Source: a virus. Taken from it: 40,624 nt of DNA. Shown here in pieces: positions 7,309 through 14,031 of this stretch (position 1 is the stretch's first letter; each line of letters begins with the position of its first letter). A program made the position numbers and the translations under genes. The stretch spans positions 1-40,624 of IMG/VR virus record IMGVR_UViG_3300008120_000129. The stretch is one strand, 5' to 3'. The notes beneath the pieces are model-generated. The model saw only the letters and a program-made list of their open reading frames with translations, did not search any database and was not told the DNA's origin.

Positions 7309-7329
7309 ATGTTTAAGGTTTCGGCGTAA
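7309..7329 (+). other. Possible 6-aa leader peptide with two competing hairpins
   Basis: ATG at 7309 behind AAGGAA opens a 6-codon ORF (MFKVSA, stop at 7327-7329). Its 3' end lies in hairpin TTTCGGC-GTAA-GCCGAAA (7319-7336; GNRA-type loop). The 3' arm GCCGAAATA (7330-7338) can instead pair with TATTCCGGC (7348-7356), with one mismatch. With the terminator downstream this looks like an attenuator, but it is only a structural guess. Confidence 0.35.
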
Positions 7330-7371
7330 GCCGAAATAACGGGCAGCCTATTCCGGCTTAACGATCCAGCT

Positions 7372-7407
7372 CCCCGCAGCCCCCTAGGGCTTGTGGGGTT
7401 TTTGTTT
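7372..7407 (+). terminator. Rho-independent terminator after the fibre module
   Basis: CCCCGCAGCCC pairs with GGGCTTGTGGGG across a short CCTA loop, with a mismatch and a bulge, followed by TTTTTGTTT. This is the clearest intrinsic terminator on the plus strand in the late operon. Genes beyond it need read-through, antitermination or their own promoter. Confidence 0.75.
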
Positions 7408-7426
7408 GCCACCCGAAGGAGGAGTC

Positions 7427-7480
7427 ATGGACGACGACATCTGGGACTTCTTGGGCTATGTCGAATATGACGAGGACTGA
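7427..7480 (+). CDS. 17-aa acidic microprotein
   Basis: MDDDIWDFLGYVEYDED is encoded directly after a perfect SD (AAGGAGGAG at 7416-7424) and ends 3 bp before the GTG of the 626-aa tail gene. Eight of 17 residues are D or E. The SD strength argues for real translation. It could be a coupling leader for the tail gene or a functional peptide, for example a DNA-mimic-like acidic peptide; nothing decides between these. Confidence 0.55.
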   Translation: MDDDIWDFLGYVEYDED

Positions 7481-7483
7481 TCT

Positions 7484-9364
7484 GTGACTGTCACTACAGA
7501 CATTACCGATTCCGTTCTACTGGACATCGGGGTCGCCTACTCGTCCAGCCTGAACTCGTTCAGCCTGGGTGCGTTCGCCTATGAGTGGGCTATCGCTGGT
7601 CAGCCGTTCCTGGGTGTGGCCTCTGATGAGTTCCCCCTGACTCGCGCTTTCACGGCGAGCAACAAGGAGCAGTTCGATAATCAGCGTGATCCTGGTGAGC
7701 AGTCTCTGACGGGTTGGTGGCTGCGTTCGCAGCGTGACTTCTCGGGTGGTTCTGGGATCACCTATTTGGAGCCTGCTGATAACGAGCGCACGATGCGCCG
7801 TTTCAGCAGCAGCATCGGGATTGATTGTTGGACGCCTGGTGAGTTCAAGCTCCTCCGCAGTATGAGTGCGGGGGAAACCTCTACGGGTGGTTGTCGTGCC
7901 GTGAGTGTGGTGTCTGGGGGAACGAACTATGTCTACTCCACGACGAATGCGAAGGTGTTTCGCAGCAACGGGTCTTCGTCTACGGAGATTACAGGTTGGA
8001 CCAACCTACCCTCGTGGCTGGTTTCGACTGGTGATGGTGTGTGGGGATTCCATTCTTCTGGTATCGACTTTTCTGCTGGCTCGGGAACTACTGCTTCATC
8101 GCGGTGGACCGGGGCCTCAGGAGTAGGTAAGGGCTGGTGGGTTAAGCAGCGTCTGATCGCAGCCTATGGGGCTGCGCTGTATGAGCTGGGTGGGTTCACG
8201 GGTGGTGCCCTGCCTACTGCTCTGTACACGCACCCTCAGTCTGGTTGGACGTGGACTGCTGCTGTGGATTCGCCTGGTGCGATTCTGGTTGCTGGCTATT
8301 CGGGGAACTCTTCCACGATCTACAAGTTCACGGTCGATGAGGCTGATGGCACGTTGCCGACGTTGTCGGCTGCTGTGACTGTGGCTGAGTTGCCTGTGGG
8401 TGAGTTTGTGACGGGCATGTTCACCTACCTGGGTGCCTATCTGGTGATTGGCACGAACCGGGGTGTGCGTATCGGTCAGGTGTCTGACCAGGGCCAGGTG
8501 ACGTATGGGCCGTTGACGTACCAGTCGTCTAGCCCTGTGGAGTTCTTCACGGGCTTCGACAGGTTTGTGTTTGCTGGTGTGACGAACGCGATTGACGGTA
8601 AGAGTGGGGTGATCCGTCTTGACCTATCTGATCTGGATCAGACCGGGCGTGCAGCCTGGGCCAACGATGTCTCAACTGGTGTCACGGGCACCGTTGAGGG
8701 AGTCTGCGTGCTGGGTTCCTCTGACCGTGTCTGCGTTGGTGTTAATGCCTCAGGCGTCCACATAACCTCAGCCTCCACGCTCGTGTCCTCAGGGACACTC
8801 GTGACGGGTCAGGTCAGGTACAACACTCTTGAGAATAAGTCGTTCCGGTTCCTGAATGTTCGCCGCTACGGCGACTTGAAGGGGACGGTGAATGTGAGAA
8901 CGGTGCAGGCTCATGGGACTGAGGCTGACCTGTACACGTTCCCTGAGTCTTCTGCGAATGTGGAGATTCAGGTGGTGCCTTCGGCTCCTGTGGAGTCGCT
9001 GGGTTTGAAGTTCACTCTGACTCGTAGTGCTGGGGATTCCACTAAGGGTCCGGTGATTCGGGGTTGGCAGTTCAAGGCTTTGCCTGCTGTGCCCCGTAAG
9101 CAGCTATGGAGGATTCCATTGCTCGCCTTTGATCAGGAGACTGATCGCTTTGGTCAGAGGACCGGGCACCCTGGATATGGGATCACTCGCTGGCAGAACC
9201 TCCGCAATGCCCTGATCGAAGGCACGCCTGTTGTCCTTCAGGACTTCCTGGCGAAAGAGACGTACACGGTCCTGATTGAGGATCTGCAACTAGCGCAGAC
9301 CTCTCCCCCACGACAGCAGTCCGGTCTTGGCGGTGTCCTTGTGGTCACCTGTCGGGAGTTGTAA
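7484..9364 (+). CDS. Large tail protein, beta-rich
   Basis: This 626-aa protein starts with GTG at 7484, coupled to the microprotein just before. Repeated motifs such as GTNYVYSTTNAKVF, WGFHSSGIDFSAG and GVRIGQVSDQGQV suggest a beta-propeller-like or tail-nozzle body. The C-terminal part (RIPLLAFDQETDRFGQ, ending LVVTCREL) is a separate domain. The stop overlaps the next start (TAATG). Position just before the lysis genes and size suit a tail hub or nozzle protein that closes the podovirus tail. Function inferred; no enzyme motif seen. Confidence 0.6.
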   Translation: MTVTTDITDSVLLDIGVAYSSSLNSFSLGAFAYEWAIAGQPFLGVASDEFPLTRAFTASNKEQFDNQRDPGEQSLTGWWLRSQRDFSGGSGITYLEPADNERTMRRFSSSIGIDCWTPGEFKLLRSMSAGETSTGGCRAVSVVSGGTNYVYSTTNAKVFRSNGSSSTEITGWTNLPSWLVSTGDGVWGFHSSGIDFSAGSGTTASSRWTGASGVGKGWWVKQRLIAAYGAALYELGGFTGGALPTALYTHPQSGWTWTAAVDSPGAILVAGYSGNSSTIYKFTVDEADGTLPTLSAAVTVAELPVGEFVTGMFTYLGAYLVIGTNRGVRIGQVSDQGQVTYGPLTYQSSSPVEFFTGFDRFVFAGVTNAIDGKSGVIRLDLSDLDQTGRAAWANDVSTGVTGTVEGVCVLGSSDRVCVGVNASGVHITSASTLVSSGTLVTGQVRYNTLENKSFRFLNVRRYGDLKGTVNVRTVQAHGTEADLYTFPESSANVEIQVVPSAPVESLGLKFTLTRSAGDSTKGPVIRGWQFKALPAVPRKQLWRIPLLAFDQETDRFGQRTGHPGYGITRWQNLRNALIEGTPVVLQDFLAKETYTVLIEDLQLAQTSPPRQQSGLGGVLVVTCREL

Positions 9365-9636
9365 TGGGTTACGACACCCCTGACTGGATTCAGGTTGTGC
9401 AAGACGCAGCCATTGTTCTGGCATTCCTCACGGCCCTTATCGGTGCCGTCATTGCAATTGGCAAGTTCTTGATTGTCAAACCGCTAGAGAGGTACATCGA
9501 CCAGCGCATGCCAAAAAACGGTGGCAGGTCTTTGGGTGATCTGCACGAGAAAGTTGATGACGTGGTGCGACGGATCGGTCGCATTGAGAAAGAGCTCGTT
9601 CGTATTGATGAGGAGTTGGATCACATTGCTGAGTGA
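9364..9636 (+). CDS. Membrane protein with coiled coil, lysis cassette
   Basis: This 90-aa protein has one strong transmembrane segment (residues about 14-38: AIVLAFLTALIGAVIAIG...) and a charged C-terminal helix with heptad spacing (DLHEKVDDVVRRIGRIEKEL). It overlaps both the preceding and following genes. In actinophages such a protein beside the holin is usually a second holin or holin regulator. The TM and coiled coil are visible; the lysis role is inferred from position. Confidence 0.65.
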   Translation: MGYDTPDWIQVVQDAAIVLAFLTALIGAVIAIGKFLIVKPLERYIDQRMPKNGGRSLGDLHEKVDDVVRRIGRIEKELVRIDEELDHIAE

Positions 9637-9880
9637 GAAGTTGTTTTGGATTGCTGCCGGGGAGCGTGCCGTTAAGACGTTCGCTCAGTCTCTTGTTGCC
9701 CTGTTCGCTGCGGGTGTGACGATTCTGAACATTGATTGGCAGCAGGGTCTGGCTGTGGCTGCGACTGCTGCTGTTGTGTCTGTGCTGACTTCTGTTGCAT
9801 CTGTTCGCCTGGGCCAGTTTGAGGGTCCGTCCCTTGCGGGTGAGGCTGTTGTGGAGCCCGTGTACGAGATCGAAGATTGA
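9626..9880 (+). CDS. Holin
   Basis: An 84-aa protein with TTG start at 9626, inside the end of the previous gene. The N-terminus LSEKLFWIAAGERAVKTFAQ is typical of actinophage holins, followed by two hydrophobic segments (SLVALFAAGVTIL and GLAVAATAAVVSVLTSVA) and a short acidic tail. Holins open the cytoplasmic membrane so the endolysin reaches peptidoglycan. Its stop overlaps the endolysin ATG (TGATG), as expected of a lysis cassette. Confidence 0.8.
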   Translation: MLSEKLFWIAAGERAVKTFAQSLVALFAAGVTILNIDWQQGLAVAATAAVVSVLTSVASVRLGQFEGPSLAGEAVVEPVYEIED

Positions 9881-10524
9881 TGGCTGCCATCTGGCTGAGT
9901 GACGCAGCCAAGGTGCTGCGTCGTGCTGGCGTGAAGGTTGTTGAGGAGAAGTACACCTCAGGCCAATTCGCTGGTCGCTCGTGGAAGTCTGTGTCTGCAT
10001 CCGGTACGGGTTACCCGCAACTCACCCATGTGCTTTGGCATCACGATGCCTCACCGGAAGGCGTGTCATACGGAGCTCTCTCGTGGATGAAGGCATCCGG
10101 TCCCGCAGCCAATATGTGGGTGGCCCTGGATGGGACCTGGCATGTCTACTGTGCCGGGGTGTCCTGGCATGCAGGCACCGGAGGCCCTGGTTGGGGTGTG
10201 CCGAAGGATCAGATGAACTGGTACGCCTTCGGCATTGAGACTGACCACACCTTCGGGGAGCCGTGGGCCCCCGCTCAACTGGACTCTCTGCGTCGGGGTA
10301 CGGCTGCCCTGATGCAGCACTATGGGATCCCGTCGAAGGGTCTGCTGTTCCACAAGACTTGGACTGATGGTGGTGTGGATGGGGTTCCTGTCCTGCCCAC
10401 TCAGGGTAGGAAGAATGACCCTGACCAGTTGAACCTGAAGCGTGAGCGGCGTCGCGTTGCTCGCCTCATGGGTGAAGATCAAACTGGGATCAAAGCCCGT
10501 CTCGGACGCCTGTTCGGTCGCTGA
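9880..10524 (+). CDS. Endolysin, N-acetylmuramoyl-L-alanine amidase
   Basis: This 214-aa enzyme would cut the amide bond between muramic acid and the stem peptide. Amidase_2-type zinc ligands are visible: WHHDAS near residue 53 and the later FHKTWTDG; a GIETDH segment contributes the catalytic acidic residue, and GRKNDPDQL is the usual C-terminal motif. The C-terminus is basic (RERRRVAR, KARLGRLFGR) and may bind the cell wall. It is last in the late operon, directly after the holin, and is followed by a strong terminator. Confidence 0.9.
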   Translation: MAAIWLSDAAKVLRRAGVKVVEEKYTSGQFAGRSWKSVSASGTGYPQLTHVLWHHDASPEGVSYGALSWMKASGPAANMWVALDGTWHVYCAGVSWHAGTGGPGWGVPKDQMNWYAFGIETDHTFGEPWAPAQLDSLRRGTAALMQHYGIPSKGLLFHKTWTDGGVDGVPVLPTQGRKNDPDQLNLKRERRRVARLMGEDQTGIKARLGRLFGR

Positions 10525-10572
10525 TTTAACTAACAGATTAGAATCAATCTCAGCCACGCTGAGGCCTTAGAA

Positions 10573-10604
10573 CCCCCTACCCTATCCCCACATAGGGTAG
10601 GGGG
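10573..10604. terminator. Bidirectional terminator between convergent operons
   Basis: CCCCCTACCCTAT and ATAGGGTAGGGGG form a perfect 13-bp stem with a 6-nt loop. TTAG/CTAA flanks extend the symmetry. It lies between the plus-strand endolysin and the minus-strand zinc-finger gene and can stop transcription from both sides. The remainder of 10525-10653 holds only short CTAGG repeats and no ORF. Confidence 0.85.
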
Positions 10605-10653
10605 CCTAAAGCCGTCTATGGGCCTGCTAGATACCTTCTAGGCCCCTTCTAGG

Positions 10654-10887
10654 CTACAGGTTAGCTTCCGTGATGTTGGTCTTTCTAACCCTGGCCTGAG
10701 GTCTAACATTATTGATCTTGGCCCTACGGCTCACAGCGTGCATATCGGACATCCGATTGCCGTAACAGCGAGTGCAAAGGTCCAGCTCCCACGGGGAATC
10801 GTCCCCGTACTTCCAGACCACAGCCATCGTGTACACATCCTCGCGACTGTTACACAGGTCGCAGATCTTTACTTCTAGGGTTGCCAT
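10654..10887 (-). CDS. Small zinc-finger protein
   Basis: A 77-aa protein starting MATLEVKICDLCNSRED. Two CxxC pairs (CDLC, CTRC) about 33 residues apart flank a conserved WELDLC segment and would bind one zinc. The C-terminus is basic (RRAKINNVRPQARVRKTN), consistent with nucleic-acid binding. Similar proteins occur in many actinophages. It is transcribed towards the terminator, after the integrase gene. Start at 10887 is preferred over 10899 because an AGG site lies at suitable distance. Function unknown beyond probable nucleic-acid binding. Confidence 0.7.
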   Translation of the reverse strand: MATLEVKICDLCNSREDVYTMAVVWKYGDDSPWELDLCTRCYGNRMSDMHAVSRRAKINNVRPQARVRKTNITEANL

Positions 10888-10904
10888 GCTGCCTCCCATC
10901 CTGA

Positions 10905-11915
10905 CTACCCAGCCCTCAGGTCAGTAACTGTAGCGACCTCATACATGCCTGGGAACATGGCCTTGCCAGCGAACATCTCATTACGCTGAACCTTCTCCAC
11001 ATCCAGACCCAGGTAAGTCTCGGTGTGCTGGGCTGAGGTGTGCCCGAGCATGGCCTGCACCCTCTTCAATGCACCGTCGTAGCCCTCGGTGCGGAGCCTG
11101 TCGAACAGGACCCTGGCCCCTGACCGCCTGAGAACGTGCCCACCTAGGCCCTTGCCACTCATGCCGATAGCCCTCAGGGCACGCTGAGAAGCCCTGTAAG
11201 GGTGGCTCATGGGCTTGGTGGGGCGAAGGGGTGCTGGGGCACCTGTCGGTGCCAGACGCCCTAGACGGTGATCCCAGGCCATCGGCAGAGGATCCTTCGC
11301 CGGAACCAGATACCAGTCAGGCTGCACCTCCCCCGCAATGGAGCGGTAGATGTTCAGCCAGCGAAGCATCTCGTTCCTCAACTCCACGGGCATGGGCATG
11401 ACATCGCCCTCCTTGGTCTTGTGGCGGTAGAGATCCACCAACTCCCGGTCGAAGTCCAGATCCCTGACCTTCAGGGTCTGCACCTCACTAGCCCGACAGA
11501 AGGTGAATAGGCCCAGGGCCACCACTGCCCTGTCCCTGGGATCGGTGGCTGCCTCAAGGACTCTGGCGAAGTCTTCGATCCCGATGCGGGGCATCTCCTT
11601 GCGGGGAACCTTCACGGGTCGCCAGGACTCAGTCGGGTCGTAGTCCCTGGGAATCCAGTTGTGCCTACGGCAATGGGCGAGGAACAGCTTGTAGTTACCC
11701 AGGTACAGGTTCCTAGTAGCGGGAGCCCACGGGTAGTGGCTGAAGATCCTGTCGATGTGTTCGGGCTTGATGTTGCTTACATAAATGTTTCCCCACAGGG
11801 TGAGTGCTTTTCTTAGTGGAATCTCATGGGTCTTGCGGGTGCCAGGAGTCAGGCCTACGGCAGTCAAGTGCCTCAGGTACTCCTCTATGGCATCACTCAA
11901 TAGTTTCGTTCGCAT
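10905..11915 (-). CDS. int: Tyrosine integrase
   Basis: This 336-aa site-specific recombinase would insert the phage into a host tRNA gene. The N-terminal core-binding (SAM-like) domain covers residues 1-95. The catalytic residues are visible: R141 in FCRASEVQ, HxxR in GGHVLRRSGAR, and H...Y in LGHTSAQHTETYLGL. The start at 11915 is chosen over 11960 because GGAGG precedes it with good spacing. Its upstream side faces the attP candidate at 12007-12033. Catalytic set complete, so it is likely active. Confidence 0.92.
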   Translation of the reverse strand: MRTKLLSDAIEEYLRHLTAVGLTPGTRKTHEIPLRKALTLWGNIYVSNIKPEHIDRIFSHYPWAPATRNLYLGNYKLFLAHCRRHNWIPRDYDPTESWRPVKVPRKEMPRIGIEDFARVLEAATDPRDRAVVALGLFTFCRASEVQTLKVRDLDFDRELVDLYRHKTKEGDVMPMPVELRNEMLRWLNIYRSIAGEVQPDWYLVPAKDPLPMAWDHRLGRLAPTGAPAPLRPTKPMSHPYRASQRALRAIGMSGKGLGGHVLRRSGARVLFDRLRTEGYDGALKRVQAMLGHTSAQHTETYLGLDVEKVQRNEMFAGKAMFPGMYEVATVTDLRAG

Positions 11916-11951
11916 TGGTCTAGCCTCCGTCCAAAGGTGGATATGTATTTT

Positions 11952-11982
11952 TGCTAACATACTGCTGTGGACGATGCTAACA
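11952..11982. repeat. Direct repeat TGCTAACA, possible integrase arm sites
   Basis: TGCTAACA occurs at 11952-11959 and 11975-11982, 23 bp apart, between int and the attP core. The spacing suits arm-type integrase sites. The second copy, GATGCTAACA, also resembles the promoter motif found in front of minus-strand accessory genes. Confidence 0.4.
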
Positions 11983-12006
11983 CACCCGAATACTTACATA
12001 CCAAAA

Positions 12007-12033
12007 GGGGGTTCAAGTCCCCCCTCGGACACC
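12007..12033. other. attP core candidate: 3' end of a tRNA gene
   Basis: GGGGG-TTCAAGT-CCCCC is a canonical T-arm, followed by CTCGGAC as the acceptor 3' half, a discriminator A and CC. No tRNA 5' half lies upstream, so this is only the tRNA 3' portion, as used in phage attachment sites. The matching acceptor 5' half in the host would be GTCCGAG. A tRNA-Leu target is a guess. It lies 92 bp upstream of int. Confidence 0.8.
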
Positions 12034-12150
12034 GCAATACCTATACACAATCTGACGTGGGCAAACGCACCAGATTTGTGGGTACAGATGTTCGATTTTC
12101 CTCTATGGAAGTTACTACTGGGTAACATCGACCACACCGCTATTTTGTTT

Positions 12151-12179
12151 TTGACATTCGCCTAAGTCCGACTTATCCT
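12151..12179 (+). promoter_or_regulatory. Strong sigma-70-type promoter for the HTH regulator
   Basis: A perfect TTGACA at 12151-12156, a 17-bp spacer and TATCCT at 12174-12179 lie in front of the HTH gene. It is the best match to a housekeeping promoter in the window and fits a gene expressed in the lysogen or at once on infection. Confidence 0.75.
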
Positions 12180-12183
12180 GTTT

Positions 12184-12200
12184 TTAACTTTGAGAGTTAA
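12184..12200. promoter_or_regulatory. Operator-like inverted repeat over the transcription start
   Basis: TTAACT-TTGAG-AGTTAA is a 6+5+6 inverted repeat just downstream of the -10 box, ending 4 bp before the SD of the HTH gene. Its place suits a repressor site; autoregulation by the adjacent HTH protein is a guess. Confidence 0.5.
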
Positions 12201-12216
12201 GAACAGGGGGCAGCAA

Positions 12217-12672
12217 ATGGCACCGCCGAAATACACGCCAGACAAAACCACCTTCCAGCAGTGGCTCGCTGAAGGGCTCACCCATCAGCAGATGGCAGAC
12301 CGAGTCTACGAGCAAACAGGCCGAAGGGTGACTAGAGCAGCAATCACCGTCGCACTCATGGGGTACGGCCTGACCAACTCCAAGCCTCGGTACAAGGAGA
12401 CGATCCCCTGGCGGGTGAAGGTGGACCATGCCAAGACCTACCCCATCAGGATGCTTCGGCTTCTCGGTAAGCGCAGGGCAGGGGTAGAGCTGTCTGAGGA
12501 TGACACTCGCCTACTGGACACCTGGCTCGTACACCTGGCTAACGAGAACCTGATCGTGGCCTATGACCCTGGCGATGACATGGGGGTCCACTATGTGGAC
12601 GCTGGCTACAGGGACCATGAGGATGAGGATCTCCCCATCAGAAAGAAGACCATTCACCTAAGCCGCGCCTGA
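12217..12672 (+). CDS. HTH DNA-binding protein, candidate regulator
   Basis: This 151-aa protein has a helix-turn-helix-like N-terminal part at residues about 9-50 (FQQWLAEGLTHQQMADRVYE, then TRAAITVALMGYGL), and a C-terminal part with DTRLLDTWLVHLANENLIVAYDP. It is transcribed divergently from int, behind a perfect -35 box and an inverted repeat, as an immunity or early regulator would be. The ATG at 12217 follows AGGGGG at 6 nt and is preferred over an in-frame TTG at 12190. A DNA-binding role is likely; whether it is the repressor is unproven. Confidence 0.65.
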   Translation: MAPPKYTPDKTTFQQWLAEGLTHQQMADRVYEQTGRRVTRAAITVALMGYGLTNSKPRYKETIPWRVKVDHAKTYPIRMLRLLGKRRAGVELSEDDTRLLDTWLVHLANENLIVAYDPGDDMGVHYVDAGYRDHEDEDLPIRKKTIHLSRA

Positions 12673-12680
12673 GGCGCGGC
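12662..12680 (+). terminator. GC hairpin overlapping the regulator stop
   Basis: GCCGCGCC-TGA-GGCGCGGC, an 8-bp stem whose loop is the stop codon of the HTH gene. It is followed by CCTATATCTATATCT rather than a T-run, so it may slow the ribosome or polymerase or support the terminator just after it. Confidence 0.55.
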
Positions 12681-12691
12681 CCTATATCTAT

Positions 12692-12703
12692 ATCTGTACA
12701 GAT
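12692..12703. other. 12-bp perfect palindrome
   Basis: ATCTGTACAGAT is self-complementary without a spacer. It lies between two GC-rich hairpins and could be a site for a dimeric DNA-binding protein such as the HTH product. Confidence 0.4.
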
Positions 12704-12708
12704 CTAAA

Positions 12709-12745
12709 GGCCAGGCCCTCAGGGGCCTGGCCTATTTCTGTTTCT
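12709..12745 (+). terminator. Intrinsic terminator after the regulator gene
   Basis: GGCCAGGCCC (12709-12718) and GGGCCTGGCC (12723-12732) form a 10-bp stem with loop TCAG, followed by TATTTCTGTTTCT. It separates the regulator transcript from the replication operon. Confidence 0.7.
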
Positions 12746-12799
12746 ATTACCCGTACCTGTATTCAAGTGTAATCGTGCCTTACGACGATCTGAGAAAAG

Positions 12800-12885
12800 C
12801 GACACGCCGAAGGTCGGACCCTTGCTATAGCCTTGTGCCGATGCCCATGAAAGTCTGACCAGTCAGACTTCTGTACGGCGTGTCG
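12800..12885. promoter_or_regulatory. Nested inverted repeat upstream of the replication operon
   Basis: CGACACGCCG (12800-12809) pairs with CGGCGTGTCG (12876-12885). Inside lies AAGTCTGAC-CA-GTCAGACTT (12851-12870), a 9+2+9 palindrome. No ORF covers 12673-12947. The element could be an operator, an origin or a structured leader. The outer arm ends 1 bp before a -35 box. Confidence 0.5.
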
Positions 12886-12886
12886 G

Positions 12887-12914
12887 TTGGAAACTACATC
12901 GCTGTAACTATAAC
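12887..12914 (+). promoter_or_regulatory. Promoter of the replication operon
   Basis: TTGGAA at 12887-12892, a 16-bp spacer and TATAAC at 12909-12914, followed 33 bp later by the first start codon of the operon. The nested inverted repeat immediately upstream may control it. Confidence 0.6.
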
Positions 12915-12947
12915 GTTTCCGTCACGAACTTGAGGAGGTCGAAAGGA

Positions 12948-13160
12948 ATGATCAGCGTTTCGGGGGGATCTGACCCCGTGAGCGTTGCGCTCACGAAGGA
13001 TCTGATGGTGGTGTCCTGTGCGCCCGGTTGGACCGAGCAGGACTGGACCGATGCCCTATCCCCACATCAGCACATTGAAGCCCACCTCTCAGGCATGACC
13101 GATGAGGTAGACGGCACGGAGATCTACATCTTCGCCATCGCCACGGAGGTGGCGGCATGA
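12948..13160 (+). CDS. Small protein at the head of the replication operon
   Basis: A 70-aa protein MISVSGGSDPVSVALTKDLM... with an acidic C-terminal half. There is no recognisable motif. ATG 12948 follows GAGGAGG and GAAAGGA. Its stop overlaps the next start (ATGA), so it is co-translated with the exonuclease N-part. Being first after the promoter, it is expressed earliest in this operon. Function unknown. Confidence 0.65.
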   Translation: MISVSGGSDPVSVALTKDLMVVSCAPGWTEQDWTDALSPHQHIEAHLSGMTDEVDGTEIYIFAIATEVAA

Positions 13161-13333
13161 GCCACATCTCCTACTCGCAGTTCAACGAATACGTTGGCTG
13201 CTCCGAGCGATACCGGCTCACCCGCATCGTGGGTGTAGCCGAAGACCCCGCCTATTGGTTCGTCGGTGGCACGGCTGTTCACGCCGCAACGGAGGCGATT
13301 GATCGCGCTCTCTTTGAGGAGTTCAAGGCATGA
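13157..13333 (+). CDS. RecB/Cas4-type exonuclease, N-terminal part (split gene)
   Basis: A 58-aa ORF, MSHISYSQFNEYVGCSERY..., ends GTAVHAATEAIDRALFEEFKA. This is the N-terminal piece of a PD-(D/E)XK exonuclease of the Cas4/RecB family: SYSQ opening, first cluster cysteine C15, and the FVGGTAVHAATE motif with the metal-binding histidine. The rest of the enzyme is in the next ORF, which starts in an ATGA overlap and a different frame. In related actinophages this is one protein of about 290 aa. Either two subunits associate, or a frameshift joins or breaks them. Confidence 0.75.
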   Translation: MSHISYSQFNEYVGCSERYRLTRIVGVAEDPAYWFVGGTAVHAATEAIDRALFEEFKA

Positions 13334-14031
13334 ACAAATACCTAGAGATCGGTGTTGATGAGTTCAACAAGTCCTGGTCCAAGGATATGGACGAGATCAC
13401 ACCGGGCAAGACGATCCGTGCAGGCGGTAGACCCACCAAGGCGATGCCCTTCGGGGAAGATGGCACATGGTGGAAGGCCCAAGGCCCTGCCTACATTCAG
13501 TCGTGGATCACTTGGCGTCAGGCGAACCCGAACCTGCACATCCTCACGATGGACGACGGCTCCCCCGCTATCGAACTGGGGGTGCTGGCTGACATTGAGG
13601 TGGACGGCGGTGAGGTCATCCAGTTGAAGGGCTACATCGACCGGGTATTCGTGGATGAATCCACAGGCCAGGTGCTGATCGTGGACCTGAAGACAGGTAA
13701 GACCACACCGAACGGAATGCAGCTCGGTTTCTACAGGCGTGCGTTGAAGGCCGCGTACGGCATTGACGCACAGTACGGGGCCTATTGGATGGCTCGTGAG
13801 GGAAGCCTTTCCACGATTGAAAACCTAGATCCGTACAGCGATCAGGTCATCGACTACTGGGTAGCCAAGACCTATGCAGGGGTGAAGGCAGAGATCTTCC
13901 TGCCGCACATCACGAACCTGTGCAAGGGCTGTGGCGTGAAGCAGCATTGCTATGTCTTCAACCCCAACACCAGATTTTCACCGTTCAATACTAACACTCA
14001 ACCCGTAATGCAGGAGGAAGCGAATGTCTAG
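13330..14031 (+). CDS. RecB/Cas4-type exonuclease, catalytic part (split gene)
   Basis: This 233-aa part holds the nuclease core: GYIDRVF (D104), LIVDLKTG (D119, K121) and QLGFYRRA (Q131, Y135), then C197, C200 and C206 in CKGCGVKQHC. In Cas4/AddB-type enzymes these three cysteines and one N-terminal cysteine hold a 4Fe-4S cluster; here the fourth (C15) is in the preceding ORF. The protein would process double-strand ends for recombination and replication. The residues are intact, so a working two-chain enzyme is possible. Confidence 0.85.
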   Translation: MNKYLEIGVDEFNKSWSKDMDEITPGKTIRAGGRPTKAMPFGEDGTWWKAQGPAYIQSWITWRQANPNLHILTMDDGSPAIELGVLADIEVDGGEVIQLKGYIDRVFVDESTGQVLIVDLKTGKTTPNGMQLGFYRRALKAAYGIDAQYGAYWMAREGSLSTIENLDPYSDQVIDYWVAKTYAGVKAEIFLPHITNLCKGCGVKQHCYVFNPNTRFSPFNTNTQPVMQEEANV

